Positions 32,351-40,889 of a stretch of DNA of 64,000 bases are shown in pieces. Each line of letters starts with the position of its first letter. Position 1 is the first letter of the stretch. Position numbers and translations under genes: made by a program. Origin of the DNA: Peribacillus sp. ACCC06369 (GTDB taxonomy: Bacteria > Bacillota > Bacilli > Bacillales > DSM-1321); contig NZ_JAUCEN010000002.1 of NCBI RefSeq assembly GCF_030348945.1, positions 3,534,001 to 3,598,000 on the forward strand, given 5' to 3'. The notes under the pieces were generated by a model that was given only the letters and a program-made list of their open reading frames with translations, ran no database searches and had not been told where the DNA came from.

Positions 32351-33569
32351 AATCTTGGTCAATGATATCGATTTTCCGTACAAACCAATATATCACGGTA
32401 TGCCCTGCCCCGACGATTAAAAGATAAACCGGCAGTACTTGCTTTAGGTCGAAAAACATGACGGAAAGAATGAATCCCGATATGGATACAATCCTTCCAA
32501 TATGAACGAACAGTTCCCTGACAACGATATATTCAATCCTCATTTCCGCTGCTTTCCAAGCGCGGCCTATAATGTCATAAGTCAATGAAATATAAGGAAC
32601 CAAAAGAATAGGATAAGCGGTAGCAACAATCGCCCCATAAATGAGAAGCTTTCCGAATGTGATATCAAATGCAATCAATAAGACCCCTGCATACAACAGG
32701 ATTCCCCCAATAAGAATCGCTTTTTTCCGCATCGGCTGTTTTATATATCGCGAAGCAAAAAAATACGCAACGAATGAAATGGCTGAATTTAACAGACCAT
32801 AGCTACCTAAGGCCAGTTCACTCTCCGTCTGAATGAAAACTGTAATCGAAATGATGAACATGAATGTGCCCTCTCGTATCCCTTGAAAAAAGTGAGCACG
32901 GGTAATCAAGAGCCAATTTCGATTATTTTTACGTTCTTGCAATATCCGAAGGAAAAAGTATTTCCCATGAGCCGGACGCCTTTTTAACGAAAAGCTAAGA
33001 AACACCGCAACGGAAAACAATAGCAAAGACAATCCGAATACAATGGAATATCCCGTGAATTTTTCAAGCCTCGAAATGATGAACCCTGAAAGAATCGGAC
33101 CAACCATTCCCCCGAGGGATGATAAAATCCCTAAAAAACCATTGAAGAAATCTCTTGTTTCCGGTTCAGTGATCTCAAAAGTCAATACATTATAGGCAAG
33201 CCAATAAAACCCATAACCAATACCTAACAGTGCACCAAGCAGCCATAGGAAATCCGTTGCATGTGTGCCGACCAAAAGGACAGATAAATAAAATAGGGCC
33301 AAAAAGATAACGCCTAGACGCAAAACAATGATTCGATCCACTTTTTTCGCCAGCCTGCCAGCAAAGATAAAAGTTAGTGGTTGAAAAAGCACCACGGTTA
33401 GATTATATACGGCAATATCAATAATTTGACCGGATTGTTTCCACAAGTACACATTAACGAATGTATTGGATAAAGCAATACTTAGGCTGTACAGACCGCC
33501 AATAAACAAAAGGAGATGCAGATCCTTCTTCCCTCCCGCTTCACCCAACCATCTCTCTAAAATACCCAT
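32349..33569 (-). CDS. yqgE: Major facilitator superfamily transporter YqgE
   Basis: 406 residues with about 12 transmembrane helices and MFS-type loop sequences (FAGRLAKKVDRIIVLRLG between helices 2 and 3). It has the length and place of YqgE in B. subtilis, next to sodA and pbpA. Substrate unknown; a drug or small-molecule efflux role is only a family-level inference. Confidence 0.85.
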   Translation of the reverse strand: MGILERWLGEAGGKKDLHLLLFIGGLYSLSIALSNTFVNVYLWKQSGQIIDIAVYNLTVVLFQPLTFIFAGRLAKKVDRIIVLRLGVIFLALFYLSVLLVGTHATDFLWLLGALLGIGYGFYWLAYNVLTFEITEPETRDFFNGFLGILSSLGGMVGPILSGFIISRLEKFTGYSIVFGLSLLLFSVAVFLSFSLKRRPAHGKYFFLRILQERKNNRNWLLITRAHFFQGIREGTFMFIISITVFIQTESELALGSYGLLNSAISFVAYFFASRYIKQPMRKKAILIGGILLYAGVLLIAFDITFGKLLIYGAIVATAYPILLVPYISLTYDIIGRAWKAAEMRIEYIVVRELFVHIGRIVSISGFILSVMFFDLKQVLPVYLLIVGAGHTVIYWFVRKIDIIDQD

Positions 33570-33636
33570 TGTTTTAACTCTCCTTTAAATTCCACTCTAG
33601 TGTTTGAAAAAACAAAAGAATTTATGTAAAAAAAGG

Positions 33637-33895
33637 TAAAGAAAACTCTTCGATTGGCGAAGACAGAGAAGTAGTTGCACTTATACTGTTTTCCTCTCTC
33701 TTGAAATTAGGAATTAAGAACAGTATAAAGAAAACTCTTCGATTGGCGAGACAGGATGGCGAAGACAGAGAAGTAGTTGCACTTATACTGTTTTCCTCTC
33801 TCTTGAAATCAGGGATCAAGAACAGTATAAAGAAAACTCTTCGATTGGCGAGACAAGGATGGCGAAGACAGAGAAGTAGTTGCACTTATACTGTT
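33637..33895. repeat. Tandem array of three ~89-103-bp non-coding repeats
   Basis: Units start at about 33638, 33727 and 33829 with AAAGAAAACTCTTCGATTGG. Unit 1 lacks about 13 bases (ACAGGATGGCGAG-like insertion) and unit 3 has one extra A; the rest is nearly identical. Units 1 and 2 end in an inverted repeat (TTATACTGTT ... AACAGTATAA, with a nested CTTGA/TCAAG), so each can fold as a hairpin. Open frames here on both strands are artefacts of the repeat. It fills most of the yqgE-sodA gap. Confidence 0.85.
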
Positions 33896-33920
33896 GTAGT
33901 CCCCTCATTATAAGAAACAA

Positions 33921-33962
33921 AAAAAAGACAGGATTCCCTGGAAAGGGGGTTCCTGTCTTTTT
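33921..33962 (-). terminator. Terminator of sodA
   Basis: AAAGACAGGA ... TCCTGTCTTT with a 17-base loop that itself contains CCCT/AGGG pairing; on the minus strand a long T-rich tail follows. Confidence 0.85.
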
Positions 33963-33975
33963 AATTAATTACAAA

Positions 33976-34584
33976 TTATTTTGCAGCGCTGTAACGTTTT
34001 GCAACTTCATCCCAGTTTACAACATTCCAGAAAGAATTGATGTATTCAGGACGACGGTTTTGATAGTTTAGGTAGTAAGCATGTTCCCAAACGTCCAATC
34101 CAAGAAGAGGAGTTTTACCTTCTGATAAAGGATTGTCCTGGTTCGGTGTGCTTGTTACTTCCAACTCGCCATTGTTGACAGCAAGCCAAGCCCAGCCAGA
34201 TCCAAAACGAGTTGTAGCTGCTTTAGCGAACTCTTCTTTAAAGCTGTCAAAGCTTCCGAATTTTGAAGTGATAGCATCCGCTAATTCACCAGTTGGTTGT
34301 CCGCCGCCGTTAGGTGAAAGGATTTCCCAGAATAAAGTGTGGTTAGCATGTCCGCCACCATTGTTGCGTACAGCTGTACGAACAGCTTCAGGCACTGCGT
34401 CAAGGTTAGCGACAATTTCTTCAACGCTTTTGCTTAGAAGTTCTTGGTTGCCTTCTAGAGCATTGTTCAGGTTTGTCACATATGTGTTGTGATGTTTAGT
34501 GTGGTGAATGTTCATTGTTTCTTTGTCGATGTGTGGTTCCAATGCATCGTATGCATACGGTAATTGTGGAAGTTCAAAAGCCAT
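33976..34584 (-). CDS. sodA: Manganese/iron superoxide dismutase
   Basis: 202 residues, ATG 34584 after AGGGAGGAATTTTATT. Metal ligands are His 27 (NIHHTKHH), the second His in [10 protein letters not shown], and Asp and His in [18 protein letters not shown]. It converts superoxide to hydrogen peroxide and oxygen. Manganese preference is inferred from B. subtilis SodA. A hairpin lies in its leader. Confidence 0.95.
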   Translation of the reverse strand: MAFELPQLPYAYDALEPHIDKETMNIHHTKHHNTYVTNLNNALEGNQELLSKSVEEIVANLDAVPEAVRTAVRNNGGGHANHTLFWEILSPNGGGQPTGELADAITSKFGSFDSFKEEFAKAATTRFGSGWAWLAVNNGELEVTSTPNQDNPLSEGKTPLLGLDVWEHAYYLNYQNRRPEYINSFWNVVNWDEVAKRYSAAK

Positions 34585-34623
34585 AATAAAATTCCTCCCT
34601 ATGTAAGCTGTTTTTTTTTGAGG

Positions 34624-34651
34624 GCTTCAGTTCTCGAAAGATACCTGAAGC
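34624..34651 (-). promoter_or_regulatory. Hairpin in the sodA leader
   Basis: GCTTCAG and CTGAAGC pair across 14 bases; on the minus strand an A9 run, not a T-run, follows, so it is not a terminator for sodA-strand transcription. Probably an mRNA 5' stabilising element. Confidence 0.4.
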
Positions 34652-34729
34652 TCGCTAGCAATAGAGTATCAAATTTTTGTAACCGTTTCAAACCTTATGC
34701 CTCAATTTTTCATTTTTCGATTTTATTTC

Positions 34730-35215
34730 CTATGAGAATACCACGAATATAAAATATCCGATCATCAGTAATTGAATGATGCCTTTTGTGATTACACTAC
34801 TTATAAAACCTATGACGGAACCAAGGCCGATTTTAGAAGCAGTGACCGGGTCTTTTTTATGGACTAGGATTTCTGCCAGGAATGCCCCGATGAATGGACC
34901 TATTAAAATTCCGACGAACGGAATCACGAATGGTCCGACCAGAAGCCCAATCGTACTGCCCCAAACCCCCGCTTTCGTGCCGCCATATTTTTTGACCCCA
35001 ACCATGTTTGCGATATAATCGGCTGCGAATAAAAGGATGACGAATAGAATTTGTACCGTCCAGAAAAACCAGCCAAATGGTTCAAACGAATAAAATAGTC
35101 CATATAACAATATTCCGCCGAATATGAATAAAACACTTGGGATGATCGGAAAAATCAAACCGACGAAGCCCATTATGAACATGAGGATGATTATTATCCA
35201 AAATAGTGTATCCAT
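34730..35215 (-). CDS. yqgC: DUF456 membrane protein YqgC
   Basis: 161 residues from ATG 35215; the upstream TTG 35221 is less likely. Four or five transmembrane segments and the Gly/Pro-rich repeat GVWGSTIGLLVGPF..PFVGILIGPFIGAFLAE that typifies DUF456. Function unknown. Position next to sodA matches YqgC. Confidence 0.8.
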   Translation of the reverse strand: MDTLFWIIIILMFIMGFVGLIFPIIPSVLFIFGGILLYGLFYSFEPFGWFFWTVQILFVILLFAADYIANMVGVKKYGGTKAGVWGSTIGLLVGPFVIPFVGILIGPFIGAFLAEILVHKKDPVTASKIGLGSVIGFISSVITKGIIQLLMIGYFIFVVFS

Positions 35216-35378
35216 AACCAAAAACGCCCTTTCTCATTTCATTTATAAATTGGCTTTATCTCTCCATAATTGCCTCTTTATTGATGGTTGAAACCAATGA
35301 AGCTGAATACAGGTTGTTTTATTTTTCCCATATAGTTAAAATTGGTTAGGAATCTTATATAGTTAGGTGCTGAAAACA

Positions 35379-36146
35379 TTGAACATATTCAAACAACTAT
35401 GGGTAAGCTTATATTCTCCTAAAGATATCGCTTCCTTTCAAAACCAAGGTATCGGGAAAACGATTTTATTCGTATTCTTTATAAGTCTAATCGCCTTTCT
35501 CCCTTCAGCTTATTATTTCGGTACAATGATAGTTGACGGGATAGATGCCATGCATGAAACAGTATCCGAAGACTTGCCGGCATTTGAAATCAAAAATGGC
35601 ACGTTGACGACTGAAGAAGGTGAACCATTTAGCTTGAATAAAAACGGTTATCAAATTTTTGTAGATGGTACGGGAGCCTTAACCCCGGAAGAAGTGGCTG
35701 CAAAAGCTGATGAGGCTGTCGCACTTTTAAAGTCTGATCTGGTTTTCGTATCTGGAGGCAACGTGCAATCCTCTCCATATTCACTTTTGGAAGGAGATAA
35801 TCAGGACATATCCACTTGGCTTGATTCAGTCGAATCTGTGCTACCGATCATCCTTCCATTGCTACTACTTATATTATACCTGTTTACTGCCAGCGGAATT
35901 TTCATTAAAGTGACAATCCTTGCCGCTTTCGGTCTTCTTTTCAAAAATGCCCTTGGCCGTTCGCTTTCCTATAGGCATTTATGGAGAATTAGTGCTTACA
36001 GCATTACGCTTGCCACCATATTCTTCACCATCATGGATGCTTTTCAAGCAACGGTTCCATTCGCTTCAATCATTAGCTGGTTTGTGACATTGATGATGTT
36101 ATATTTATCCATTAAAGAAACATCAACTAATAAGATCGAAGATTGA
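35379..36146 (+). CDS. yqgB: DUF1189 membrane protein YqgB
   Basis: 255 residues from TTG 35379, which has AGGTG about 9 bases upstream and gives MNIFKQLWVSLYSPKDIASF, the usual start of YqgB; GTG 35367 is the alternative. One N-terminal helix, an extracytoplasmic domain (about 45-150) and three or four C-terminal helices. Function unknown. A strong terminator follows. Confidence 0.8.
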   Translation: MNIFKQLWVSLYSPKDIASFQNQGIGKTILFVFFISLIAFLPSAYYFGTMIVDGIDAMHETVSEDLPAFEIKNGTLTTEEGEPFSLNKNGYQIFVDGTGALTPEEVAAKADEAVALLKSDLVFVSGGNVQSSPYSLLEGDNQDISTWLDSVESVLPIILPLLLLILYLFTASGIFIKVTILAAFGLLFKNALGRSLSYRHLWRISAYSITLATIFFTIMDAFQATVPFASIISWFVTLMMLYLSIKETSTNKIED

Positions 36147-36150
36147 TTTT

Positions 36151-36196
36151 AAAAAGAAAAAGATCCGGACCCATCCTGGTGCGGATCTTTTTCTTT
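36151..36196 (+). terminator. Terminator of yqgB
   Basis: AAAGATCCG ... CGGATCTTT followed by TTCTTTTG. A/T-rich on both sides. Confidence 0.8.
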
Positions 36197-36262
36197 TGCT
36201 AATAATCGGGTAATCCTTTCCCCGCATATGACTACAGTCATCATTTTTTCATATCTACTTAA

Positions 36263-36271
36263 TTCGACAAA
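36263..36271. promoter_or_regulatory. Spo0A-like box upstream of the SinI-like gene
   Basis: TTCGACAAA is the exact reverse complement of the Spo0A consensus TTTGTCGAA and lies 58 bases before the start codon. Spo0A-P activates sinI in B. subtilis. The heptamer core is expected about eight times by chance in 64 kb on both strands, so context carries the weight. Confidence 0.45.
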
Positions 36272-36329
36272 ATACTCACCAAGTTATTCCTATACTTATA
36301 CTTGAAATAGTAATTAAGAGGTGATAGAC

Positions 36330-36461
36330 GTGAAGGAGAGTAATATTGATGTACAGTGGTTGTTACTTATAATGCAGGCAAGAGAGATTGGTCTGACTAC
36401 AAAGGAGATCAGCTCCTTTCTTAGCTCCCATTCAAATAAGAATTTTACTCAACTGAAATAG
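36330..36461 (+). CDS. SinI-family anti-repressor micropeptide
   Basis: 43 residues from GTG 36330 (AGAGGTGAT upstream). The segment VQWLLLIMQAREIGLTTKEISSFL matches the SinI helix-hook pattern (xEWxxLMxEAxxxGIxxEEIRxFL), the dimerisation part that binds SinR. SinI in B. subtilis is 57 residues and lies beside sinR; here no sinR is adjacent. The partner may be a SinR or SlrR homologue elsewhere. Assignment rests on pattern only, but hydrophobic spacing is convincing. Confidence 0.65.
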   Translation: MKESNIDVQWLLLIMQAREIGLTTKEISSFLSSHSNKNFTQLK

Positions 36462-36572
36462 AGAATTTGAATGGTACCCCATATTCCATTTGAAAAACCG
36501 CCCATTTTTAGGCATATTTTCGGACCCTTCCAAGTATATATGAATTAAAGACAAGCTTGGGAGGATGGAAAA

Positions 36573-36905
36573 TTGAAACGGCTACTGCTTTTTATCTCAT
36601 TCTGTTTCACTTTATTTATTATTTATTTCGATCTGACTACGGGGACCCTGCCGGCTTCCCATCCACCGGCCACTACAAGCGAACCGGCCGTCCCGGCCAG
36701 CCAGCCTGCATCCGCACCATCTGCTGCTTATAAAGAAATCACCATGAAACCCGGGGATACCTTACTCTCCATCGTTGAAACGGAAAAAGGCGGATCCAAT
36801 CAGCCAATCGAAACGATCATCTCTGACTTTCAAAGTTTGAATGAAGGATTGCCGCCCGAAAATATGCAAATTGGCAAAACATATAAGATACCCGTTTATA
36901 AATAA
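36573..36905 (+). CDS. yqfZ: LysM-domain protein YqfZ
   Basis: 110 residues from TTG 36573 (GGAGG 8 bases upstream). A hydrophobic signal/anchor (4-20), a Pro/Ala/Ser-rich linker (27-52) and one LysM domain (about 55-109: MKPGDTLLSIVE ... LQIGKTYKIPV-like end). Likely binds peptidoglycan outside the cell or in the forespore envelope. The upstream GGCATATT resembles a sigma-E -35, in line with mother-cell expression, but the -10 is poor. Matches YqfZ by place. Confidence 0.75.
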   Translation: MKRLLLFISFCFTLFIIYFDLTTGTLPASHPPATTSEPAVPASQPASAPSAAYKEITMKPGDTLLSIVETEKGGSNQPIETIISDFQSLNEGLPPENMQIGKTYKIPVYK

Positions 36906-37022
36906 CCGTCTTAATGGAGAACTCCCCCTTCCCAAGAACCATTAAGAGGGGTTTCCATGCAACGAATATATCCAGGAATAGGGAATCCTTCATGTTGAAA
37001 AAAGATATTGCGTCCTATTTCC

Positions 37023-37051
37023 TTGTCAACCGGTATGTACATTGATACAAT
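37023..37051 (+). promoter_or_regulatory. Sigma-A promoter of ispG
   Basis: TTGTCA (37023-37028), a 17-base spacer and TACAAT (37046-37051), 60 bases upstream of the start codon. Confidence 0.75.
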
Positions 37052-37110
37052 ATTTGAGAGTAGCAAATTAAAAATCAAAACTGATTTTTTCCTAAAGGAG
37101 AGAATTCCAC

Positions 37111-38232
37111 TTGAGTGAAATCATACATCGCACCAAGACGCGGCCAATTAAAGTCGGAAACTTAACGATTGGCGGCAATAATGAAGTTATAGTACAAAGC
37201 ATGACAACTACAAAAACACATGATGTTGAAGCAACGGTTGCAGAGATCCTTCGTCTTGAAGAAGCGGGATGCCAAATCGTACGGGTCGCATGTCCGGATG
37301 AAAGGGCAGCCGATGCAATCCCTGAAATAAAAAAACGGATTAACATCCCTCTTGTAGTCGATATTCATTTCGATTATAAACTTGCTCTGAAGGCCATTGA
37401 AGGCGGAGCGGATAAAATCAGGATAAATCCCGGTAACATCGGACGCCGTGAAAAGGTTGAGGCAGTCGTGAAAGCTGCGAAGGCCAAAGGAATTCCAATC
37501 CGCATCGGGGTCAATGCCGGTTCTCTTGAAAAGAAAATCCTGGATAAATATGGGTACCCAACTGCTGATGGAATGGTAGAAAGTGCTTTACACCATATCA
37601 AGATCCTGGAAGATCTCGATTTTCATGACATTATCGTTTCCATGAAAGCTTCCGATGTGAATTTAGCCATCGAAGCATATGAAAAAGCTTCAAAAGCATT
37701 CGATTACCCTTTACATCTTGGGATCACGGAATCAGGTACACTGTTCTCCGGAACAGTAAAAAGTGCTGCCGGACTAGGTGCAATCCTAAGTCAAGGTATT
37801 GGAAGCACGATGCGTGTTTCCTTAAGTGCCGATCCTGTCGAAGAGGTGAAGGTGGCAAGGGAGCTCCTAAAAGTATTTGGCCTTGCTTCTAACATGGCCA
37901 CTTTAATTTCCTGCCCTACTTGCGGTCGAATCGAAATTGATTTAATCTCCATCGCGAATGAGGTTGAAGAGTACATCCAGACGATTAAAGCACCAATCAA
38001 GGTATCAGTGCTTGGTTGTGCGGTAAACGGTCCTGGGGAAGCCCGTGAGGCTGATATCGGCATAGCCGGGGCTCGTGGTGAAGGTTTGCTGTTTAGAAAA
38101 GGTCAGATTGTTCGTAAAGTACCTGAAGAGACGATGGTCGAGGAACTGAAAAAGGAAATTGACAAAATTGCTGAAGAGTACTATGAAAAACAAAGAGCCG
38201 AAGCTGCTGCTGCAGCTTTACTAAATAAATAA
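37111..38232 (+). CDS. ispG: 4-hydroxy-3-methylbut-2-en-1-yl diphosphate synthase IspG
   Basis: 373 residues from TTG 37111 (AAAGGAGAGAATTCCAC upstream). Penultimate enzyme of the MEP isoprenoid pathway, turning MEcPP into HMBPP. The TIM-barrel part ([22 protein letters not shown]) and the 4Fe-4S ligands SCPTCGR and [10 protein letters not shown] are intact. It ends with an Ala/Glu-rich tail. Its pathway partner ispH lies 7.5 kb downstream. Confidence 0.95.
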   Translation: MSEIIHRTKTRPIKVGNLTIGGNNEVIVQSMTTTKTHDVEATVAEILRLEEAGCQIVRVACPDERAADAIPEIKKRINIPLVVDIHFDYKLALKAIEGGADKIRINPGNIGRREKVEAVVKAAKAKGIPIRIGVNAGSLEKKILDKYGYPTADGMVESALHHIKILEDLDFHDIIVSMKASDVNLAIEAYEKASKAFDYPLHLGITESGTLFSGTVKSAAGLGAILSQGIGSTMRVSLSADPVEEVKVARELLKVFGLASNMATLISCPTCGRIEIDLISIANEVEEYIQTIKAPIKVSVLGCAVNGPGEAREADIGIAGARGEGLLFRKGQIVRKVPEETMVEELKKEIDKIAEEYYEKQRAEAAAAALLNK

Positions 38233-38235
38233 AGC

Positions 38236-38272
38236 AAAAAATCCCGAATTTTCATTATCGGGATTTTTTTTT
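38236..38272 (+). terminator. Terminator of ispG
   Basis: AATCCCGA ... TCGGGATT followed by TTTTTTT. Confidence 0.85.
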
Positions 38273-38281
38273 CATTTGAAA

Positions 38282-38321
38282 AACCCTTTGATGCATTTTG
38301 GAGAAATGACATCAAAGGGTT
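38282..38321 (-). terminator. Terminator of yqfX
   Basis: Perfect 12-bp stem AACCCTTTGATG/CATCAAAGGGTT; on the minus strand TTTCAAATG follows. Confidence 0.75.
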
Positions 38322-38330
38322 TCATAACGC

Positions 38331-38801
38331 TTAAAAGAATGGCAGGATGAATATGCCAACGATGATGGAGATTGCACCTATGACTATGGCCCAAGTACCC
38401 ATGTTCGATCCTCGGCTTCTTGCCACTATCCCTACAATGATACCCACAACCCCTAAGATGAAAGGCATCATGAATAACGATAAAACGGAGATGATCAAAG
38501 CTATGACACCAATAACTTTCCCTCTTGATGCCACATCCCCGGAATCAGCAGCACCTGCAGACTCGTCATCCCTATATGTCCTGATTCGCTGAGGTGGTGT
38601 TGAAATTTCGGCAGACGTTTCTTCCTGATAGCGGTTATCCAAATTGGCATCGGTCCCGCGACTTTCATATCGTCTGTCATCTGAAGGTGTATCTTCATTA
38701 TAGTACCGCTCATGATGTTGATCATCCACAACGGATGTATCACTGCCCTCTTTAGCCAATTGCATCTCATCGTCAATACTGGAGTATTGATCTTTTTCCA
38801 T
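38331..38801 (-). CDS. yqfX: YqfX-like membrane protein with acidic N-terminus
   Basis: 156 residues from ATG 38801 (GAGGGATGCAAGA upstream) rather than the 193-codon frame. Residues 1-85 are hydrophilic and disordered-looking, rich in Asp, Glu, Arg and Tyr; two hydrophobic segments (about 95-125 and 133-155) hold the GVIALIISVLSLFMMPF and GTWAIVIGAISIIVGIFI stretches of a DUF4190-like membrane domain. Function unknown. Position matches YqfX. Confidence 0.7.
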   Translation of the reverse strand: MEKDQYSSIDDEMQLAKEGSDTSVVDDQHHERYYNEDTPSDDRRYESRGTDANLDNRYQEETSAEISTPPQRIRTYRDDESAGAADSGDVASRGKVIGVIALIISVLSLFMMPFILGVVGIIVGIVARSRGSNMGTWAIVIGAISIIVGIFILPFF

Positions 38802-38969
38802 TCTTGCATCCCTCACTTTCGTTTGTGGAGCATTTATAGTGTATGTAAAAATTGCTGGAATCCATCGTGAAAATGGTTTCATGTCTTGGAAATAAATATG
38901 GGTTTTTACCAAAGCTATGATGGTATATGTTACACTATTACAAGTATTGAAAATGAGGAGAGATTCATC

Positions 38970-39554
38970 ATGAAAAAACGTTTTGGCATTGATATAGATG
39001 GGACTGTTACGAGACCAGATTCCATGGTCCCCTTTTTAAATAAAGCTTTTCAGCTGAATTTAGCTTATGAAGACATTACGGAGTATGACTTATTCCCTTT
39101 CGTGAATGTTCCAAAAGAAGAATTCACTAAATGGTTCATTGAAACCGAGCCACTCATCTATTCCGAATCTTTATTGGCTGAAGGAGCGAAAGATGTATTG
39201 GAAAAATGGACAGAAAAAGCCAACTTATATTTTATCAGTGCCAGGAGCTCCCGTTTATTGGATGTAACGAAGAACTGGTTCACGACGAATCAAGTCCTTT
39301 ATGATCATATAGAGCTTGTAGGTTCACACGATAAAGTGGCTGCAGCCAAGAAATTTGATATCGACCTGTTTTTAGAGGACAAGCACGATAATGCAGTGGC
39401 CATTTCGGAGGAGTGTAAAATACCCGTGATTTTATTTAATACTCCTTACAACCAAGATCCTGTGCCTGAAAGGGTGATTCGGGTCAACAATTGGCAAGAA
39501 GCATCAGTCTGGGTGAATAATTGGATGTCAGGTAAACCTGCAGCCATAAAATGA
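38970..39554 (+). CDS. yqfW: HAD-family 5'-nucleotidase-like phosphatase YqfW
   Basis: 194 residues from ATG 38970 (GAGGAGAGATTCATC upstream). The HAD catalytic motif is DIDGT (nucleophile Asp 8, acid Asp 10); SARSS carries the second motif and FLEDKHDNAV the acidic metal motif. It belongs to the NT5C/YqfW group of nucleotidase-like phosphatases; substrate not known. Monocistronic, with a shared terminator against zur. Confidence 0.85.
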   Translation: MKKRFGIDIDGTVTRPDSMVPFLNKAFQLNLAYEDITEYDLFPFVNVPKEEFTKWFIETEPLIYSESLLAEGAKDVLEKWTEKANLYFISARSSRLLDVTKNWFTTNQVLYDHIELVGSHDKVAAAKKFDIDLFLEDKHDNAVAISEECKIPVILFNTPYNQDPVPERVIRVNNWQEASVWVNNWMSGKPAAIK

Positions 39555-39560
39555 TACAAG

Positions 39561-39596
39561 AAAAAAACCATTGACCGAGGGTCGATGGTTTTTTTA
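39561..39596. terminator. Bidirectional terminator between yqfW and zur
   Basis: AACCATTGACC ... GGTCGATGGTT with one mismatch, A-run before and T-run after; overlaps the zur stop codon. Confidence 0.8.
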
Positions 39597-40019
39597 TGCT
39601 TCCAAAGATACGCTACATGCGGGACAGCGTCCGTAAATTTCAAATTTATGCCCCGAAACATCATAGTCCTTCAAGCTTTCCTGAAGTTCCTGCATCGGGC
39701 ATAATTCGATTTCTTTCGTTTTTCCACAATTCAAACAGATGAAGTGGTGATGGTGGGAGGAATGACCGCAAGTAAAGCGAAAATGCTTTTCCCCTTCCAA
39801 CTCGGTCGCTTCAAAGATGCCTAGTTCGACAAATAAGGAAAGATTCCTGTAAATCGTATCGAAACTTAACCCTGGATAGTCTTTTTTCATATTCTCCAAA
39901 ACATCTTTTGCCGTTAAATATTTATCGCTGGAAGAGAAAAGCTGAAGCATTTCCTCCCTCTTTCCTGTATGTTTAAAACCTTTATCTTTTAATAATTGCA
40001 TGGCAGTAGTTACGTTCAA
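39594..40019 (-). CDS. zur: Zinc uptake regulator Zur (Fur family)
   Basis: 141 residues. Winged helix ([36 protein letters not shown]), the His-rich sensor strand [16 protein letters not shown] and structural zinc cysteines CLNC and CPAC. Zur represses zinc uptake genes when zinc is sufficient. It is followed upstream on the same strand by znuB and znuC, which argues for Zur rather than Fur or PerR. Confidence 0.88.
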   Translation of the reverse strand: MNVTTAMQLLKDKGFKHTGKREEMLQLFSSSDKYLTAKDVLENMKKDYPGLSFDTIYRNLSLFVELGIFEATELEGEKHFRFTCGHSSHHHHFICLNCGKTKEIELCPMQELQESLKDYDVSGHKFEIYGRCPACSVSLEA

Positions 40020-40034
40020 AAAAAATCACCCCAT

Positions 40035-40868
40035 CTATCGATTTTTCCACTTATCAAACAAAATTGACAAGATGAGAATTAGCACAGCTATTATTACAAT
40101 GGTCCCACCAGGAGCGAGATCAAGGTTGTATGATAAAAACAATCCGCCTATGACAGATATTTCACCGAATAATACCGAAAAAACAATCATCTCCTTAAAG
40201 CCCTTCGCAAAGCGGAGACTAGCTGCTACCGGGAGCGTCATGAGCGAAGAAACCAGTAATATGCCAATTATTTTCATGGAAGCGGCAATGACCAATGCTA
40301 CCATGACAATGAAAATAAAATGAATGGCTTTATAAGGTATTCCGGACGCTTTCGCGTGCTCTTCATCAAAAGATAACAGAAATAATTCTTTATACAAGAG
40401 GGTTAGCATCAAGGCAACGACTATCCCCACTGCCAATATGACATACAGGTCCGCCCGGCTGACGGCACTTACACTGCCGAATAAATAACCATATAAATCC
40501 GTATTGAAACCATCTGCAATGGAAATGAAAATGACACTAAGACCCATGCCGCCGGACATAATGATCGGGATTGCAAGCTCTTGGTAATGCTTGTAAACCC
40601 CTCTTAATTTTTCAATGAATAATGAACCACCTACAGAAAAAGCCATCCCTATATAAAGTGGATTCAATCCTGCTAGAGATAGAAAGCTCTTCTGAAGCAG
40701 TAAACTAAACGCTATACCAGCAAGCGCTACATGACTGAGCGCATCGGAAATCATCGACATCCGCCTTACCACGACAAAAACGCCCACTAATGGCGCAATC
40801 GCTCCGATGATGATTCCGGTCAAGAATGCGTTCTGCAAAAATTCAAATTGCAATATCCCCGATATCAT
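40035..40868 (-). CDS. znuB: Zinc ABC transporter permease (ZnuB/AdcB type)
   Basis: 277 residues from ATG 40868; the TTG at 40883 lies within the GGAGG site. Eight or nine transmembrane helices of the ABC-3 family with the SDALSHVALAGIAF motif and RRMSMISDAL. It forms the membrane part of a zinc (or manganese) importer with the next ATPase. The solute-binding protein is not in the window. Metal choice is inferred from zur. Confidence 0.85.
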   Translation of the reverse strand: MISGILQFEFLQNAFLTGIIIGAIAPLVGVFVVVRRMSMISDALSHVALAGIAFSLLLQKSFLSLAGLNPLYIGMAFSVGGSLFIEKLRGVYKHYQELAIPIIMSGGMGLSVIFISIADGFNTDLYGYLFGSVSAVSRADLYVILAVGIVVALMLTLLYKELFLLSFDEEHAKASGIPYKAIHFIFIVMVALVIAASMKIIGILLVSSLMTLPVAASLRFAKGFKEMIVFSVLFGEISVIGGLFLSYNLDLAPGGTIVIIAVLILILSILFDKWKNR

Positions 40869-40889
40869 TGGGCTATCCTCCAAAACATA

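Noticed and set aside
33637..33895. CRISPR array suspicion
   Set aside because: The units are about 100 bp, adjoin without variable spacers and no cas genes are near.
33622..33913. Open frames on both strands with repeated Ser-Ile-Lys-Lys-Thr or Leu-Ala-Asn-Arg-Arg blocks
   Set aside because: They are by-products of the tandem DNA repeat; open on both strands and without translation signals.
39826..39834. Spo0A-like box inside zur, and others at about 9010, 53106 and 53738
   Set aside because: Coding location or isolated single hits at the frequency expected by chance.
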